Assembly (NCBI GenBank): GCA_035533475.1
Contig: DATLTS010000025.1
Location: 1 to 64,000, forward strand
Direction of reading: 5' to 3'
Origin: Mycobacteriales bacterium
GTDB taxonomy: Bacteria > Actinomycetota > Actinomycetes > DATLTS01
DNA: 64,000 nucleotides
Position numbers and translations under genes: made by a program. The notes below the pieces were generated by a model. That model saw only the letters and a list, made by a program, of their open reading frames with translations, searched no databases and was not told where the DNA came from. This document shows positions 20,116-29,804 of the stretch, piece after piece. The stretch's first letter is position 1, and every line of letters starts with the position of its first letter.

Positions 20116-21096
20116 TCAGGGCGCGAGCATCTCCGGGGTCAGGTTCGCCTCGGTACCCGGGATGCCGAGATCCTCGGCACGGCGGTCGGCGAGCGCAAGC
20201 AACCGGCGGATCCGGCCGGCGATGGCGTCCTTGGTCAGCTGGGGGTCGGCCAGCGACCCCAGTTCCTCCAGGCTCGCCTGGGCGTGATCGAGTCGGAGCC
20301 GGCCCGATGCAAGCAGGTGCTCTGGAGCATCCGGACCGAGGATCTCCAGCGCCCGCTGGACCCGCGCGCCCGCGGCCACCGCCGCCCGGGCGGAGCGGCG
20401 GAGGTTGGCGTCGTCGAAATTGGCGAGCCGGTTCGCCGTCGCGCGGACCTCGCGGCGCATCCGGCGTTCCTCCCACGCGAGCACGCTGCCGTGGGCTCCG
20501 AGCTTGGTGAGCAGCACCCCGATCGCATCGCCGTCGCGCACGACGACGCGATCGACGCCGCGGACCTCCCTCGCCTTCGCCGACACGCCCAGGCGGCGGG
20601 CCGCCCCGACGAGCGCCAGGGCGGACTCCGGCCCGGGACACGTGATCTCGAGGGATGAAGATCGGCCGGGCTCGGTGAGCGAACCGTGGGCCAGGAAGGC
20701 CCCGCGCCAGGCGGCTGCCGCATCACACACCCCACCGGAAACCACCTGGGGCGGCAGACCACGAACCGGTCGGCCGCGCTGGTCGATCAGACCGGTCTGG
20801 CGGGCCAGGCTGTCGCCGTCCCTGGCCACCCGGACGAGGTAGCGGGTGCCCCGACGCAGCCCCCCAGCCGCCATGACGGCGATGTCGGTCGGGTGTCCGA
20901 AGACCTCGCCGATGTCCCGACGCAACCTGCGGGCCACTGCGCCGGTATCGAGCTCGGCTTCGACGACGAGGCGCCCGCTGACCAGATGCAGGCCTCCGGC
21001 GAACCGCAGCAGGGCAGACATCTCCGCCTTGCGGCAGCACGGCTTGGTGACCGAGAGTCGCGAGAGCTCGTCCTTGACCGCCGCCGTCATTGCCAT
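20116..21096 (-). CDS. whiA: Sporulation/cell-division transcription factor WhiA
   Basis: WhiA is a conserved Gram-positive DNA-binding protein; in Streptomyces it works with WhiB to start sporulation septation. The 326-residue protein has two LAGLIDADG-like halves ([20 protein letters not shown] near the start, [20 protein letters not shown] near 130) and a C-terminal helix-turn-helix ([20 protein letters not shown]). The ATG at 21096 follows GGAGAG. It overlaps the yvcK end by 10 bases. Confidence 0.96.
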   Translation of the reverse strand: MAMTAAVKDELSRLSVTKPCCRKAEMSALLRFAGGLHLVSGRLVVEAELDTGAVARRLRRDIGEVFGHPTDIAVMAAGGLRRGTRYLVRVARDGDSLARQTGLIDQRGRPVRGLPPQVVSGGVCDAAAAWRGAFLAHGSLTEPGRSSSLEITCPGPESALALVGAARRLGVSAKAREVRGVDRVVVRDGDAIGVLLTKLGAHGSVLAWEERRMRREVRATANRLANFDDANLRRSARAAVAAGARVQRALEILGPDAPEHLLASGRLRLDHAQASLEELGSLADPQLTKDAIAGRIRRLLALADRRAEDLGIPGTEANLTPEMLAP

Positions 21097-22061
21097 GGTC
21101 GCTCTCCTCGGTACCGCGTAAATATCTCGTCGAAAGCGGCCGCCAGCCGAGTGGGATCGTGCCGTGGACTGCCGTCGCCACCAGCAAGCGGCCGGACAAC
21201 CAGTTCGGCACCGAAGCCGGCTGCGCACTCGGCCAGCGCCGGCGTTCCCGCCGGATCGATGCTCGTCGGGTCGGCAAGCACGACATCGAAGCGGAGCTGG
21301 GGGGCGTGCGCCGCCAACACCTCCAGATGGGTCTCCGCCGAGAAGCCCTCAGTCTCCCCCGGCTGTGGGACCAGGTTGAGTGCAAGCAACCGGCGGCCGG
21401 CGGTTGACTCGATCGCCTTCGCCAGGCCCGGCACGAGCAGATGGGGAATGACGCTCGTGAACCACGAGCCGGGACCGAGGATCAACCAGTCCGCGTCGAG
21501 CACGGCCTCCACAGCCGCCGGGCACGCGACCGCGTCGTCCGGCTCGAGCCGGACGTCGACTACCCGGCCGGTCGTCGTGGCGACCGCTACCTGACCGCGG
21601 ACCTCGGTATGCGTCAGCCGGTTATTGGGGTCGAGGCCGGTGACGTCCGCGACGATGTCGAGCGGCTCGGTGGCCAACGGCAGGACCCGGCCGCGGATCC
21701 CCAGGAGCCGACCGAGCAGGTCGAGCGCTGGTACCGGACCCCCGACCACGTCAGCCAGCCCGGTGAGCAGCAAGTTTCCGATCGGGTGACCGGCCAGCGG
21801 GCCGATGCCGGTGAATCGGTGCTGGACCAGGTCGGTCCAGGTGCGCCCCCACGCATCGTCCGCGGCCAACGCGGCCAACGCCATCCGCAGGTCCCCGGGC
21901 GGCAGCGCACCGAGCTCAGCCCGCAGCCGTCCACTCGAGCCGCCATCGTCGGCGACGGTGACCACGGCGGTGAGCCGGTCGGTGAGCGACCGCAGGGCGG
22001 CGAGCGACGCGGCCAGGCCGTGCCCGCCGCCGCAGGCAACCACCCGCGGGCCGGCACTCAT
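21087..22061 (-). CDS. yvcK: Gluconeogenesis factor YvcK/CofD-like (UPF0052)
   Basis: YvcK-family protein, required in Bacillus for growth on gluconeogenic carbon sources and in mycobacteria (CuvA) linked to cell-wall growth; it binds UDP-sugars. The 324-residue protein shows [16 protein letters not shown] at the start, [15 protein letters not shown] near 36, [14 protein letters not shown] near 55 and [19 protein letters not shown] near 200. The ATG overlaps the rapZ stop (ATGA). Confidence 0.93.
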   Translation of the reverse strand: MSAGPRVVACGGGHGLAASLAALRSLTDRLTAVVTVADDGGSSGRLRAELGALPPGDLRMALAALAADDAWGRTWTDLVQHRFTGIGPLAGHPIGNLLLTGLADVVGGPVPALDLLGRLLGIRGRVLPLATEPLDIVADVTGLDPNNRLTHTEVRGQVAVATTTGRVVDVRLEPDDAVACPAAVEAVLDADWLILGPGSWFTSVIPHLLVPGLAKAIESTAGRRLLALNLVPQPGETEGFSAETHLEVLAAHAPQLRFDVVLADPTSIDPAGTPALAECAAGFGAELVVRPLAGGDGSPRHDPTRLAAAFDEIFTRYRGERPWQ

Positions 22062-22930
22062 TCGCGTCCCAGGTCGCGATGGACCACCTGGACATCGACA
22101 TCCTGGCCAGCCAGGTCGCCGGCGAGCACCTCCGCCATGGCTACGCTGCGATGTTTTCCGCCGGTGCAGCCCACGGCGAGGGTGAGGTAGCGCTTCCCCT
22201 CACGACGGTATCCGTCCGTGACCACCCGCAACAGCTCGCCGTAGCCCGCGGCGAACTCGCGGGCGCCCGGCTGGGCGAAGACGTACTCGGCAACGCGCGG
22301 GTCGAGCCCGTTGAATGGCTGGAGAGCCTCGACCCAGTTCGGGTTCGGGAGGAACCGGCAGTCGACGACGAGGTCGGCGTCGGCCGGCAGGCCGTACTTG
22401 TAGCCGAACGACACGACGGTAGCCCGCAACCGCTCCTCGGCGTCGCCGCTGAACGCCGCGTCGACCTTTGCCCGAAGCTCGTGCACGTTGAGCACGCTGG
22501 TGTCGATGACGAGGTCCGACTCGCCGCGCAAATCTCGGAGCAACGCCCGCTCCGCTTCGATCCCGTCGACCAGCCGCCCATCTTCTTGCAAGGGATGTGG
22601 CCGCCGGACGTTCTCGAAACGCCGGACCAGCGCTTCGTCGGTGGCCTCGAGAAAGACCACGCGAGGGGCCAGGCCGCGGCGGTCCAGGTCTTCGAGAGCC
22701 GTCCGCAGATCCGAGGAGAAGGCCCGGCTGCGCACGTCGACCACCGCCGCGATGCGCGACACCGCACCCTGAGAGCGGCTTCCGAGGTCGGCGAGCGTCG
22801 CGAGCAGCGAGGGCGGCAGGTTGTCGACGACGTACCAGCCGAGGTCTTCGAGACACTTCGCCGCAGTGCTCCGCCCGGCACCCGACAACCCGGTGATGAT
22901 GGCGATCTCGAGCCCGCCCACGCCGGTCAC
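22058..22930 (-). CDS. rapZ: RNase adapter RapZ (YvcJ-type nucleotide-binding protein)
   Basis: P-loop protein. In E. coli RapZ binds the small RNA GlmZ and glucosamine-6-phosphate, but actinobacteria lack that RNA, so the target here is unknown. The 290-residue protein has Walker [13 protein letters not shown] near 15, [31 protein letters not shown] and a C-terminal [16 protein letters not shown] phosphosugar-binding segment. The GTG overlaps the uvrC stop. The uvrC-rapZ-yvcK-whiA order is widely conserved. Confidence 0.94.
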   Translation of the reverse strand: MTGVGGLEIAIITGLSGAGRSTAAKCLEDLGWYVVDNLPPSLLATLADLGSRSQGAVSRIAAVVDVRSRAFSSDLRTALEDLDRRGLAPRVVFLEATDEALVRRFENVRRPHPLQEDGRLVDGIEAERALLRDLRGESDLVIDTSVLNVHELRAKVDAAFSGDAEERLRATVVSFGYKYGLPADADLVVDCRFLPNPNWVEALQPFNGLDPRVAEYVFAQPGAREFAAGYGELLRVVTDGYRREGKRYLTLAVGCTGGKHRSVAMAEVLAGDLAGQDVDVQVVHRDLGRE

Positions 22931-24942
22931 ACCGGCACCTCCCCGTCGATGTCTCGCACCGAGACAGCCGCCGCCAGCGGCAGCGGGTCCGGTGGCGGGT
23001 CGAGGATCTCACCCGTCGCAGCATCGACCGCGCCCGCCACCGGTTCCGCGGCCAGGGAGGCATGGACCGCGGCCGCGGTCCGCGGGCCCACGCCGGGCAC
23101 GGCGGCGATCTCCTCGACGGTCGCCGCACGAAGCCGCTTCACCGACCCGAACCGCCGGAGTAGTGCGGCACGCCGGGTCTCACCCAACCCCGGCACGGTG
23201 TCCAGCGCGCTGACCGTCATCGACCGCGATCGCTTCTGCCGGTGGTAGGTGATAGCGAAACGGTGCGCCTCGTCCCGGACCCGTTGCAGCAGATACAAAC
23301 CCTCGCTGGTCCGCGGAAGGATCACCGGATCGGGGTCCGCGGGCAGCCAGACTTCCTCGAGCCGCTTGGCCAACCCGACCAGGGCGACGTCGTCGATCCG
23401 CAGATCGCGCAGCGCCCGAGCACCGGCCGACACCTGCGGCGCGCCGCCGTCGACAACGACGAGGTTCGGCGGATAGGCGAATTTCCGCGGCCGCCCGGTT
23501 GCCGGGTCGATCGGTCGGATTTCGGCCCCGGCCGCTGCCGTGCGGGCCTGCTCCTCGAGGTAGCGGCGGAAGCGCCTAGCCACGACTTCGTAGATAGCGG
23601 CGACGTCCCCCTCGCCAGCGAACCCGCGGATCGCGAATCGGCGGTACTCCGACTTGCGGGGCAGGCCGTCCTCGAACACCACCATGCTGGCAACCACGTC
23701 GCTCGCCTGAAGGTTGGAAACGTCGAAGCACTCGATCCGCAGCGGCGCGGCGGGTAGTCCGAGCGCGTCCTGCACTTCCTGGAGCGCGCGGCTTCGGGCC
23801 GTGAGGTCGCTAGCGCGGCGCAATTTGTGCCGGGCAAAGGAATCCCGGGCGTTGCGCTCTACGGTCTCCAGCAGCGCGCGCTTGTCCCCGCGCCGGGGCA
23901 CGCGCAAGGAAACCCGGGCGCCCCGGGCTCCTTCGAGGAGTCCGGTGACCGCTGCGAAATCCGGCGGCAACACCGGAACCAGGATCTCCCGCGGCACCTC
24001 GTTGCCCTCGTCGAGGTAGGCCTGGCCGAGGAATTGTTCGACGAGACCGCCCAGATCGATGTCCTCCACCTTGTCGACGACCCAGCCGCGCTGCCCGCGG
24101 ACCCGGCCACCGCGGACATAGAAGACCTGGACCGCAGCCTCGAGCGGATCCTCCGCGAAAGCGACGACATCGGCGTCCGTGCCGTCGCCCAGGACGACGG
24201 CTTGTTTTTCCATCGCCCGGCGCAGGGCGCCGATGTCATCACGCAGCCGCGCGGCCCGCTCATACTCCTGGGCCGCAGCGGCAGCGGCCATCTCCCGTTC
24301 CAACCGACGCAGGTAGGTGGTCGTGGAGCCACTCATGAAGTCGCAGAAATCCTCGACGATGCGCCGGTGTTCGGGGGCCCCGACCCGCCCGACGCAGGGC
24401 GCCGAGCACTTGTCGATGTAGCCGAGCAGGCAGGGTCGGCCCACCTGGTGGGCTCGGCGGAACACGCCGGCGGAACAGGTACGGGCCGGGAACACGCGCA
24501 GAAGCAGGTCCAGGGTTTCCCGGATGGCCCAGGCATGCGCGTACGGACCGAAGTACCGGACACCCTTGCGTCGCGGGCCACGCATGACCTGCAGTCGTGG
24601 GAATTCCTCGTCGAGGGTGACCGCGAGCGAGGGATAGCTCTTGTCGTCCCGGTACCGCACGTTGAATCGCGGGTCGTACTCCTTGATCCAGTTGTACTCG
24701 AGCTGGAGAGCCTCGACCTCGGTCGCGACGACGGTCCAATCCACCCCGGCCGCCGCGCGGACCATCGCCTGGGTCCGCACGTGCAGATGATGGATGTCCT
24801 GGAAGTACGACCCGAGCCGAGCGCGCAGGCTCTTCGCCTTGCCGACGTAAAGGACCCGACCGTGCTCGTCGCGAAAACGGTAGACACCCGGCCCGTCGGG
24901 GACCGAGCCGGCCGGCGGTCGGTAACTCGCCGGATCTGCCAC
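22927..24942 (-). CDS. uvrC: Excinuclease ABC subunit C
   Basis: Makes both incisions in nucleotide excision repair after UvrB loads at damage. The 671-residue protein has the GIY-YIG nuclease domain ([19 protein letters not shown], 3' incision), a UVR motif ([20 protein letters not shown]) that contacts UvrB, an RNase-H-like domain with [20 protein letters not shown] and [11 protein letters not shown] (5' incision), and a C-terminal double helix-hairpin-helix ([20 protein letters not shown]). The GTG at 24942 follows AGGG by 7 bases. It heads the uvrC-rapZ-yvcK-whiA unit. Confidence 0.96.
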   Translation of the reverse strand: MADPASYRPPAGSVPDGPGVYRFRDEHGRVLYVGKAKSLRARLGSYFQDIHHLHVRTQAMVRAAAGVDWTVVATEVEALQLEYNWIKEYDPRFNVRYRDDKSYPSLAVTLDEEFPRLQVMRGPRRKGVRYFGPYAHAWAIRETLDLLLRVFPARTCSAGVFRRAHQVGRPCLLGYIDKCSAPCVGRVGAPEHRRIVEDFCDFMSGSTTTYLRRLEREMAAAAAAQEYERAARLRDDIGALRRAMEKQAVVLGDGTDADVVAFAEDPLEAAVQVFYVRGGRVRGQRGWVVDKVEDIDLGGLVEQFLGQAYLDEGNEVPREILVPVLPPDFAAVTGLLEGARGARVSLRVPRRGDKRALLETVERNARDSFARHKLRRASDLTARSRALQEVQDALGLPAAPLRIECFDVSNLQASDVVASMVVFEDGLPRKSEYRRFAIRGFAGEGDVAAIYEVVARRFRRYLEEQARTAAAGAEIRPIDPATGRPRKFAYPPNLVVVDGGAPQVSAGARALRDLRIDDVALVGLAKRLEEVWLPADPDPVILPRTSEGLYLLQRVRDEAHRFAITYHRQKRSRSMTVSALDTVPGLGETRRAALLRRFGSVKRLRAATVEEIAAVPGVGPRTAAAVHASLAAEPVAGAVDAATGEILDPPPDPLPLAAAVSVRDIDGEVPV

Positions 24943-25038
24943 GAGCTCAACCCTAGTCGCCGACCCCTCCCGGTTTGGCGGGTTGCAGGGGCGATATGCG
25001 ACCCTTTGCGACGCGGTGGATATCTCGACGGAGAACCC

Positions 25039-25464
25039 ATGACACGACACGACGACGTAGGTGTCGAGATCGTCGTCGAGGACGGCGATCAGCACGGTCA
25101 CAGTCGACCGATCGTGCTCCGGCTCGGTTGGCGTCGCGACGAGCCGATGGCGGTCCAGTTCACCCTCCGCGGCATCCCCGACCACCCCGTGTTGTACTGG
25201 GGGGACTGGGCGATCCTGCGGGACTTTCTCCGCTACGGCCTAGAGGAACCGACCGGCGACGGCGATGTGCGGATCACCCCGGAGTCCCCCGCGGGAACGA
25301 TCCGCCTCGACCTCGGCTCGGCCGGCGGACGACCCTGCGCGGTGCGGCTGCCGATGGCGACGGTTCGCGGTTTCCTCGCAGCCACCGAAGCGATCGTGCC
25401 ATCCGGCGAAGAGGCCAGCGAGGCGCTGCTCGAGGCGCTCATCGAGCGGCTGCTACAGCGCTGA
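25039..25464 (+). CDS. SsgA-family sporulation/cell division regulator (SsgA-like protein)
   Basis: SALPs are found only in morphologically complex actinobacteria; SsgA and SsgB localise FtsZ for sporulation septation. The 141-residue protein matches the pattern: [10 protein letters not shown] strand near 38, [23 protein letters not shown] near 60-82 (the conserved W-x-F-R-D-L-L, G-L, G-D-V-R-V block), then [14 protein letters not shown] near 116. The ATG at 25039 follows GGAG by 5 bases. It is divergent from uvrC, and its last 26 bases overlap the convergent uvrA end. The N-terminus is shorter and more acidic than in SsgB, so it is a divergent paralogue. Confidence 0.82.
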   Translation: MTRHDDVGVEIVVEDGDQHGHSRPIVLRLGWRRDEPMAVQFTLRGIPDHPVLYWGDWAILRDFLRYGLEEPTGDGDVRITPESPAGTIRLDLGSAGGRPCAVRLPMATVRGFLAATEAIVPSGEEASEALLEALIERLLQR

Positions 25465-28312
25465 GCTGCGGGGGGCGACCCACGACCCGACGCAGGAACT
25501 CCCCGGTGTGGCTGCCCGGTATCCGGGCGATGTCTTCCGGTGTCCCCTCGGCGATCACCAGACCGCCCCCGGAACCGCCTTCCGGACCGAGGTCGACAAC
25601 CCAATCCGCGGTCTTGATCACGTCGAGGTTGTGCTCGATGACTATGACGGTGTTCCCGGAATCGACCAGCCGGCCGAGCACACCGAGGAGCTTGCGGATG
25701 TCCTCGAAGTGCAGACCGGTGGTTGGCTCGTCGAGGACGTAGACCGTGCGCCCGGTCGACCGGCGCTGCAGTTCCGAGGCCAGCTTCACCCGCTGCGCCT
25801 CGCCGCCGGAGAGCGTCGGTGCCGGCTGACCGAGTCGCACGTAGCCGAGCCCGACGTCATCCAGGGTCGTCAGGTGCCTGGCTATCGCCGGGATCGCCGC
25901 GAAGAATGCGCCTGCCTCCTCGATCGGCATGTCCAGCACGTCGGAGATCGTCCGGCCCTTGAAGTGCACCTCGAGCGTCTCCCGGTTGTACCGCGCGCCG
26001 TGGCAGACCTCGCAGGGGACGTACACGTCCGGGAGGAAGTTCATCTCGATCTTGATCGTGCCGTCGCCGGCGCACGCCTCGCAGCGGCCCCCCTTGACAT
26101 TGAAGGAGAACCGTCCAGGCAGGTACCCGCGGACCTTCGCCTCGGTGGTCTCGGCGAACAACCGGCGCACGTGATCGAAAACGCCGGTGTAGGTCGCCGG
26201 ATTGGACCGGGGGGTCCGCCCGATCGCCGACTGGTCGACGTGCACGACCTTGTCGATGAACTCGACACCGTCGACCCCGCGGTGCCGCCCGGGGACGACC
26301 CGGGCGCCGTGCAGCCGATTCGCCAGGGAGGCATAGAGGATGTCGTTGACCAAGGTCGACTTCCCCGAGCCCGAGACCCCGCTGACCGCCACGAAACAGC
26401 CGAGCGGGAAAGAAACCGTGACGTCGCGCAGGTTGTGCTCGCGGGCGCCCCGAACGGTGAGCTGCCGCCCCCGGTCGATCCGGCGTCGGATGTCCGGCAC
26501 GGGGATCGATCGACGGCCGGTGAGGTAGGCCCCGGTCAACGAACGCTCACTGGCCAGTAGCTGATCGAGGGGTCCGGACACGACGATCTCGCCGCCGTGC
26601 TCGCCGGCACCCGGCCCGATGTCGACGATCCAATCGGCGGTGCGGATCGTGTCCTCGTCGTGCTCGACGACGATCAGGGTGTTACCCAGGTCGCGGAGCC
26701 GGACCAGCGTCTCGATCAGCCGGTGGTTGTCCCTCTGATGCAGACCGATGGACGGCTCGTCGAGCACGTAGAGCACGCCAACCAGACCGGAGCCGATCTG
26801 GGTGGCGAGGCGGATCCGCTGCGCCTCACCACCGGCGAGGGTAGCCGCCGGGCGGTTCAGGGAGAGGTAGTCGAGCCCGACGTCGAGCAGGAACCGCAGG
26901 CGCTCGTTCACCTCCTTCAAAACCCGTTCGGCGATCGTCCGGTCCCGCGGGCTGAGGCGCAGGCCGCCGAGGAAGGCCGCGCATTCCGAGATCGGCTTCG
27001 CGGCGATGTCCGCGATCGTGGCCCCGCCGACGGTGACCGCGAGGGAGGCCGGCTTGAGCCGGGAGCCGTGGCAGTCCGGGCACGGGACTTGCCGCATGAA
27101 GCCCTCGAATCGTTCTCGCCCACTCTCGCTCTCCGCCTCGCTGTGGCGGCGCTCGAGATAGGGGAGGACGCCCTCGAAACTCGTGTAATACGACCGCTCG
27201 CGCCCGTACCGGTTCCGGTAGCGGACGTGGACCTGCCCGGGATGGCCGTTCAAAACAGCGCGTCGAACCCGGATCGGGAGCTTCTCCCAGGGGGTGTCCA
27301 TGGCGAAGTTCAGCGTCGTCGCCAGCGCCTCGAGGAGTCGGCCGAAGTAGTCGCTCGTGTGGCCGCCGGCCCAAGGAGCGATCGCGCCCTGGGCCAGCGA
27401 CCGGGCCGGGTCGGGGATCACCAGCTCCGGATCCACCTCCATCCGGGTACCGAGCCCGGTGCAACTCGGGCAGGCGCCGTACGGCGAGTTGAACGAGAAC
27501 GAGCGCGGCTCCAGCTCCTCGAAGGACAAGTCGTCGTCGAGGCACGCCAGGTGCTCGGAGTAGGTCCGCTCCCGAGTCGGGTCGTCGGCCGACCGGTCGA
27601 CGAAGTCGAAGATCACCAAGCCGCCGCCGAGCCCGAGGGCGGTCTCAACCGAGTCGGTCAGCCGGCGCCGGGCACCGGACTTGGCGGTCAGCCGATCGAC
27701 GACCACCTCGATCGTGTGCTTCTCGTACTTGACGAGCTTCGGCGGTTCGCTGAGCGGGGCCACCGTCCCGTCCACCCGGACCCGGCTGTAGCCCTTGCTC
27801 GCTAGATCCCGGAACAGCTCCCCGTACTCCCCCTTGCGGCCGCGGACCACAGGCGCGAGGACCTGGAAGCGGGTGCCCTCCGGGATCTCGAGAACCCGGT
27901 CGACGATCTGCTGCGGCGTCTGCCGGGCGATCGGCTTGCCGCACACCGGACAGTGCGGCTGGCCGATCCGGGCGAACAGGAGCCGGAGGTAGTCGTACAC
28001 CTCGGTGATCGTGCCGACCGTCGAGCGCGGATTGCGCGACGTCGACTTCTGGTCGATCGACACGGCTGGCGACAGGCCCTCGATGAAGTCCACGTCCGGC
28101 TTGTCCATCTGGCCCAGGAACTGCCGGGCATAGGCGGAGAGGGATTCGACGTATCGTCGCTGACCTTCGGCGAAGATCGTGTCGAACGCGAGGCTCGACT
28201 TGCCGGACCCGGACAGGCCGGTGAACACGATCAGCGCGTCGCGCGGCAAATCGAGGTTGACGTCGCGCAGGTTGTGTTCGCGGGCGCCGCGAATGAGGAG
28301 ACGATCGGCCAC
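25439..28312 (-). CDS. uvrA: Excinuclease ABC subunit A
   Basis: Damage-recognition ATPase of nucleotide excision repair. The 957-residue protein has two ABC modules: Walker [15 protein letters not shown] near 31 and [15 protein letters not shown] in the second half, signatures in [16 protein letters not shown] and [16 protein letters not shown], and zinc-finger cysteines ([30 protein letters not shown]...[10 protein letters not shown]). The GTG at 28312 matches the family start [18 protein letters not shown] looked for an actinobacterial LexA box upstream and saw none. Confidence 0.97.
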   Translation of the reverse strand: MADRLLIRGAREHNLRDVNLDLPRDALIVFTGLSGSGKSSLAFDTIFAEGQRRYVESLSAYARQFLGQMDKPDVDFIEGLSPAVSIDQKSTSRNPRSTVGTITEVYDYLRLLFARIGQPHCPVCGKPIARQTPQQIVDRVLEIPEGTRFQVLAPVVRGRKGEYGELFRDLASKGYSRVRVDGTVAPLSEPPKLVKYEKHTIEVVVDRLTAKSGARRRLTDSVETALGLGGGLVIFDFVDRSADDPTRERTYSEHLACLDDDLSFEELEPRSFSFNSPYGACPSCTGLGTRMEVDPELVIPDPARSLAQGAIAPWAGGHTSDYFGRLLEALATTLNFAMDTPWEKLPIRVRRAVLNGHPGQVHVRYRNRYGRERSYYTSFEGVLPYLERRHSEAESESGRERFEGFMRQVPCPDCHGSRLKPASLAVTVGGATIADIAAKPISECAAFLGGLRLSPRDRTIAERVLKEVNERLRFLLDVGLDYLSLNRPAATLAGGEAQRIRLATQIGSGLVGVLYVLDEPSIGLHQRDNHRLIETLVRLRDLGNTLIVVEHDEDTIRTADWIVDIGPGAGEHGGEIVVSGPLDQLLASERSLTGAYLTGRRSIPVPDIRRRIDRGRQLTVRGAREHNLRDVTVSFPLGCFVAVSGVSGSGKSTLVNDILYASLANRLHGARVVPGRHRGVDGVEFIDKVVHVDQSAIGRTPRSNPATYTGVFDHVRRLFAETTEAKVRGYLPGRFSFNVKGGRCEACAGDGTIKIEMNFLPDVYVPCEVCHGARYNRETLEVHFKGRTISDVLDMPIEEAGAFFAAIPAIARHLTTLDDVGLGYVRLGQPAPTLSGGEAQRVKLASELQRRSTGRTVYVLDEPTTGLHFEDIRKLLGVLGRLVDSGNTVIVIEHNLDVIKTADWVVDLGPEGGSGGGLVIAEGTPEDIARIPGSHTGEFLRRVVGRPPQLSAVAAAR

Positions 28313-28402
28313 GGGGCGGGCGCTCCCAAGCTCGCAGTTTTCGGGTTTCCAGGCAGACTAACCGGCGTGAGTGACACTGTCCTTCCAGATCATGGAGGTC
28401 GG

Positions 28403-29062
28403 ATGAGCAGCGAGTACACCGGCGCGGTCCGGGTCGGCGGTCCCGCCGACGTCCGCGAACTACCCGACCTCACGATCACCAAGATCGCGGTCGGGCCGAT
28501 GGACAACAACGCCTACCTGCTCCGCTGCCGATCGACCGGCGATCTCGTGCTCGTCGACGCGGCGAACGAGCCGGACCGGCTGCTCTCCGAGATCGGCAGC
28601 GGCGGGCTGACCCGGGTGGTCACCACCCATCAACACTTCGACCACTGGCAGGCCCTGGCCGCCGTCTCGGCGGCCACCGGCGCTCGACTCGTCGCGCACC
28701 CGCTCGACGCCGACGCGCTGCCGAGCGCGGTCGACGAGCTGGTGACCGATGGTGACCGGATCGCGGTGGGCCGCTGCGAGCTGGAGGTCATCCATCTCAC
28801 CGGCCACACCCCCGGCTCGATCGCGCTGCTCTACAACGGACCCGACCGGCCGCACCTGATCACCGGAGACTCGCTGTTCCCGGGGGGCCCGGGGAACACT
28901 TTCGGAGACGCCGACGCCTTCGCCAGCTTGATGACCGACCTCGAGGACAAGGTGTTCGCCCGGCTCCCGGACGAAACCTGGGTCTACCCGGGGCACGGGG
29001 CGGACACGACGATCGGCGCCGAACGACCTTCGGTCCCGGCATGGCGGGCCCGCGGCTGGTAG
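28403..29062 (+). CDS. Metallo-beta-lactamase-fold hydrolase (glyoxalase II-like)
   Basis: Binuclear-zinc hydrolase of the MBL superfamily. The 219-residue protein has TTHQHFDHW (H-x-H-x-D-H core) near 76, a histidine in HLTGHTPGSIALLYN near 132, the bridging aspartate in LITGDSLFPGG near 153, and a final YPGHGADTTIGAERP. The ATG at 28403 has GGAGG 4 bases upstream. A gene of this type next to uvrA is conserved in actinobacteria (in M. tuberculosis the neighbour Rv1637c, as I recall). The substrate is unknown; thioester and sulfur substrates are both possible. Confidence 0.9.
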   Translation: MSSEYTGAVRVGGPADVRELPDLTITKIAVGPMDNNAYLLRCRSTGDLVLVDAANEPDRLLSEIGSGGLTRVVTTHQHFDHWQALAAVSAATGARLVAHPLDADALPSAVDELVTDGDRIAVGRCELEVIHLTGHTPGSIALLYNGPDRPHLITGDSLFPGGPGNTFGDADAFASLMTDLEDKVFARLPDETWVYPGHGADTTIGAERPSVPAWRARGW

Positions 29063-29095
29063 CCCGAATCGGCCCCGTCGGGACCACCCGGGACC

Positions 29096-29165
29096 GCGAG
29101 TGTGCAATTTCCGACGGGACCCCAGCGTGGATCGGCCGGATTTGCGTCGGAAATTGCACACTCGC
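29096..29165. terminator. Perfect 21-bp inverted repeat between convergent genes
   Basis: Arms at 29096-29116 and 29145-29165 are exact reverse complements (core tgtgcaatttccgac) separated by 28 bases. The repeat sits in the 118-base gap between the ends of the MBL hydrolase and the glyoxalase-like gene. It could act as a bidirectional terminator, but the arms are relatively AT-rich for this genome and lack a T-run, so it may instead be a dispersed palindromic element. Confidence 0.6.
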
Positions 29166-29180
29166 CGCTGGGCCGGCCGG

Positions 29181-29543
29181 TCAGCCCGCCTCGATCAGCT
29201 CGATCCGGTTCCCGAACGGATCGTCGACGTAGACCCGCGCGCGCCCGTCCAGCCGCTCGCCGGCGCTCACCGGGTGACCCCCGGCGGCCAGGACCGCCGT
29301 CAGGCCGGCCAGATCGGTGACGACGAGCGCCGGGTGCGCCTTGCGAGCCGGCCGGAAGTCCTCCTCCACCCCCAGGTGGATGTTCACGTCGCTGCCCCCG
29401 AACCAGGCGCCGCCACGGCCGGCGAGCACGGCCGGCTTCGGTTGGCGGGGCAGGCCCAGGAGGTCCTGGTAGAAGGCGACGGCCAGGTCCTCCGCCCCGA
29501 CCGGCATCGCCAGCTGCACGTGATCGATCCGCTGCACGCCCAC
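29181..29543 (-). CDS. Glyoxalase/bleomycin-resistance (VOC) family protein
   Basis: Small vicinal-oxygen-chelate metalloprotein. The 120-residue sequence reads QRIDHVQLAMPVGAED at the start (metal histidine), then AVAFYQDLLGLPRQPKP, a second metal position in VNIHLGVEEDF, HPALVVTDLAGL, and the closing YVDDPFGNRIELIE (metal glutamate). One chain holds a pair of beta-alpha-beta-beta-beta units. The GTG at 29543 is the first start fitting the family; the longer frame adds unrelated basic residues. The actual reaction (isomerase, dioxygenase or resistance) cannot be read from sequence. Confidence 0.85.
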   Translation of the reverse strand: MGVQRIDHVQLAMPVGAEDLAVAFYQDLLGLPRQPKPAVLAGRGGAWFGGSDVNIHLGVEEDFRPARKAHPALVVTDLAGLTAVLAAGGHPVSAGERLDGRARVYVDDPFGNRIELIEAG

Positions 29544-29627
29544 CCGCCCATCATGCCGTCCGGGCGCCGGCGGGAGGGAAGCTGGGCATCGGGAGCGAGA
29601 GGGGTAGCTGTTGGTTCTCAACCCACC

Positions 29628-29797
29628 GTGCTGGGTCGTTCGCGGCGCGTCTCCGTCGCCATTCCACTGCTCGCCGCCGCCGAGCTCGGCGGTTTCGCCG
29701 GAGCGCCGGCGCCCGGGTCGCCCTCGGCGGCGGCATCGGTCTCGCGCTGTTCGCGATCGCCTGGAGGTTGGGCCGCCTGCGCCGACGGCTCGGCTAG
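29628..29797 (+). pseudogene. Possible frameshifted small membrane protein in the glyoxalase-uvrB gap
   Basis: The gap 29544-29804 holds no clear gene. In one + frame a GTG at 29628 reads GRSRRVSVAIPLLAAAELGG; in another, the stretch ending at a TAG (29795-29797) reads ARVALGGGIGLALFAIAWRL followed by a basic tail, which looks like a genuine membrane helix. No single frame joins them. This could be a small gene broken by a frameshift, a sequencing error, or coincidence in GC-rich DNA. Confidence 0.2.
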
Positions 29798-29804
29798 GGC
29801 GCGA

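Noticed and set aside
28313-28402. LexA (SOS) box between uvrA and the MBL gene
   Set aside because: I looked for a palindrome of the TCGAAC-N4-GTTCGA type and found none in this gap.
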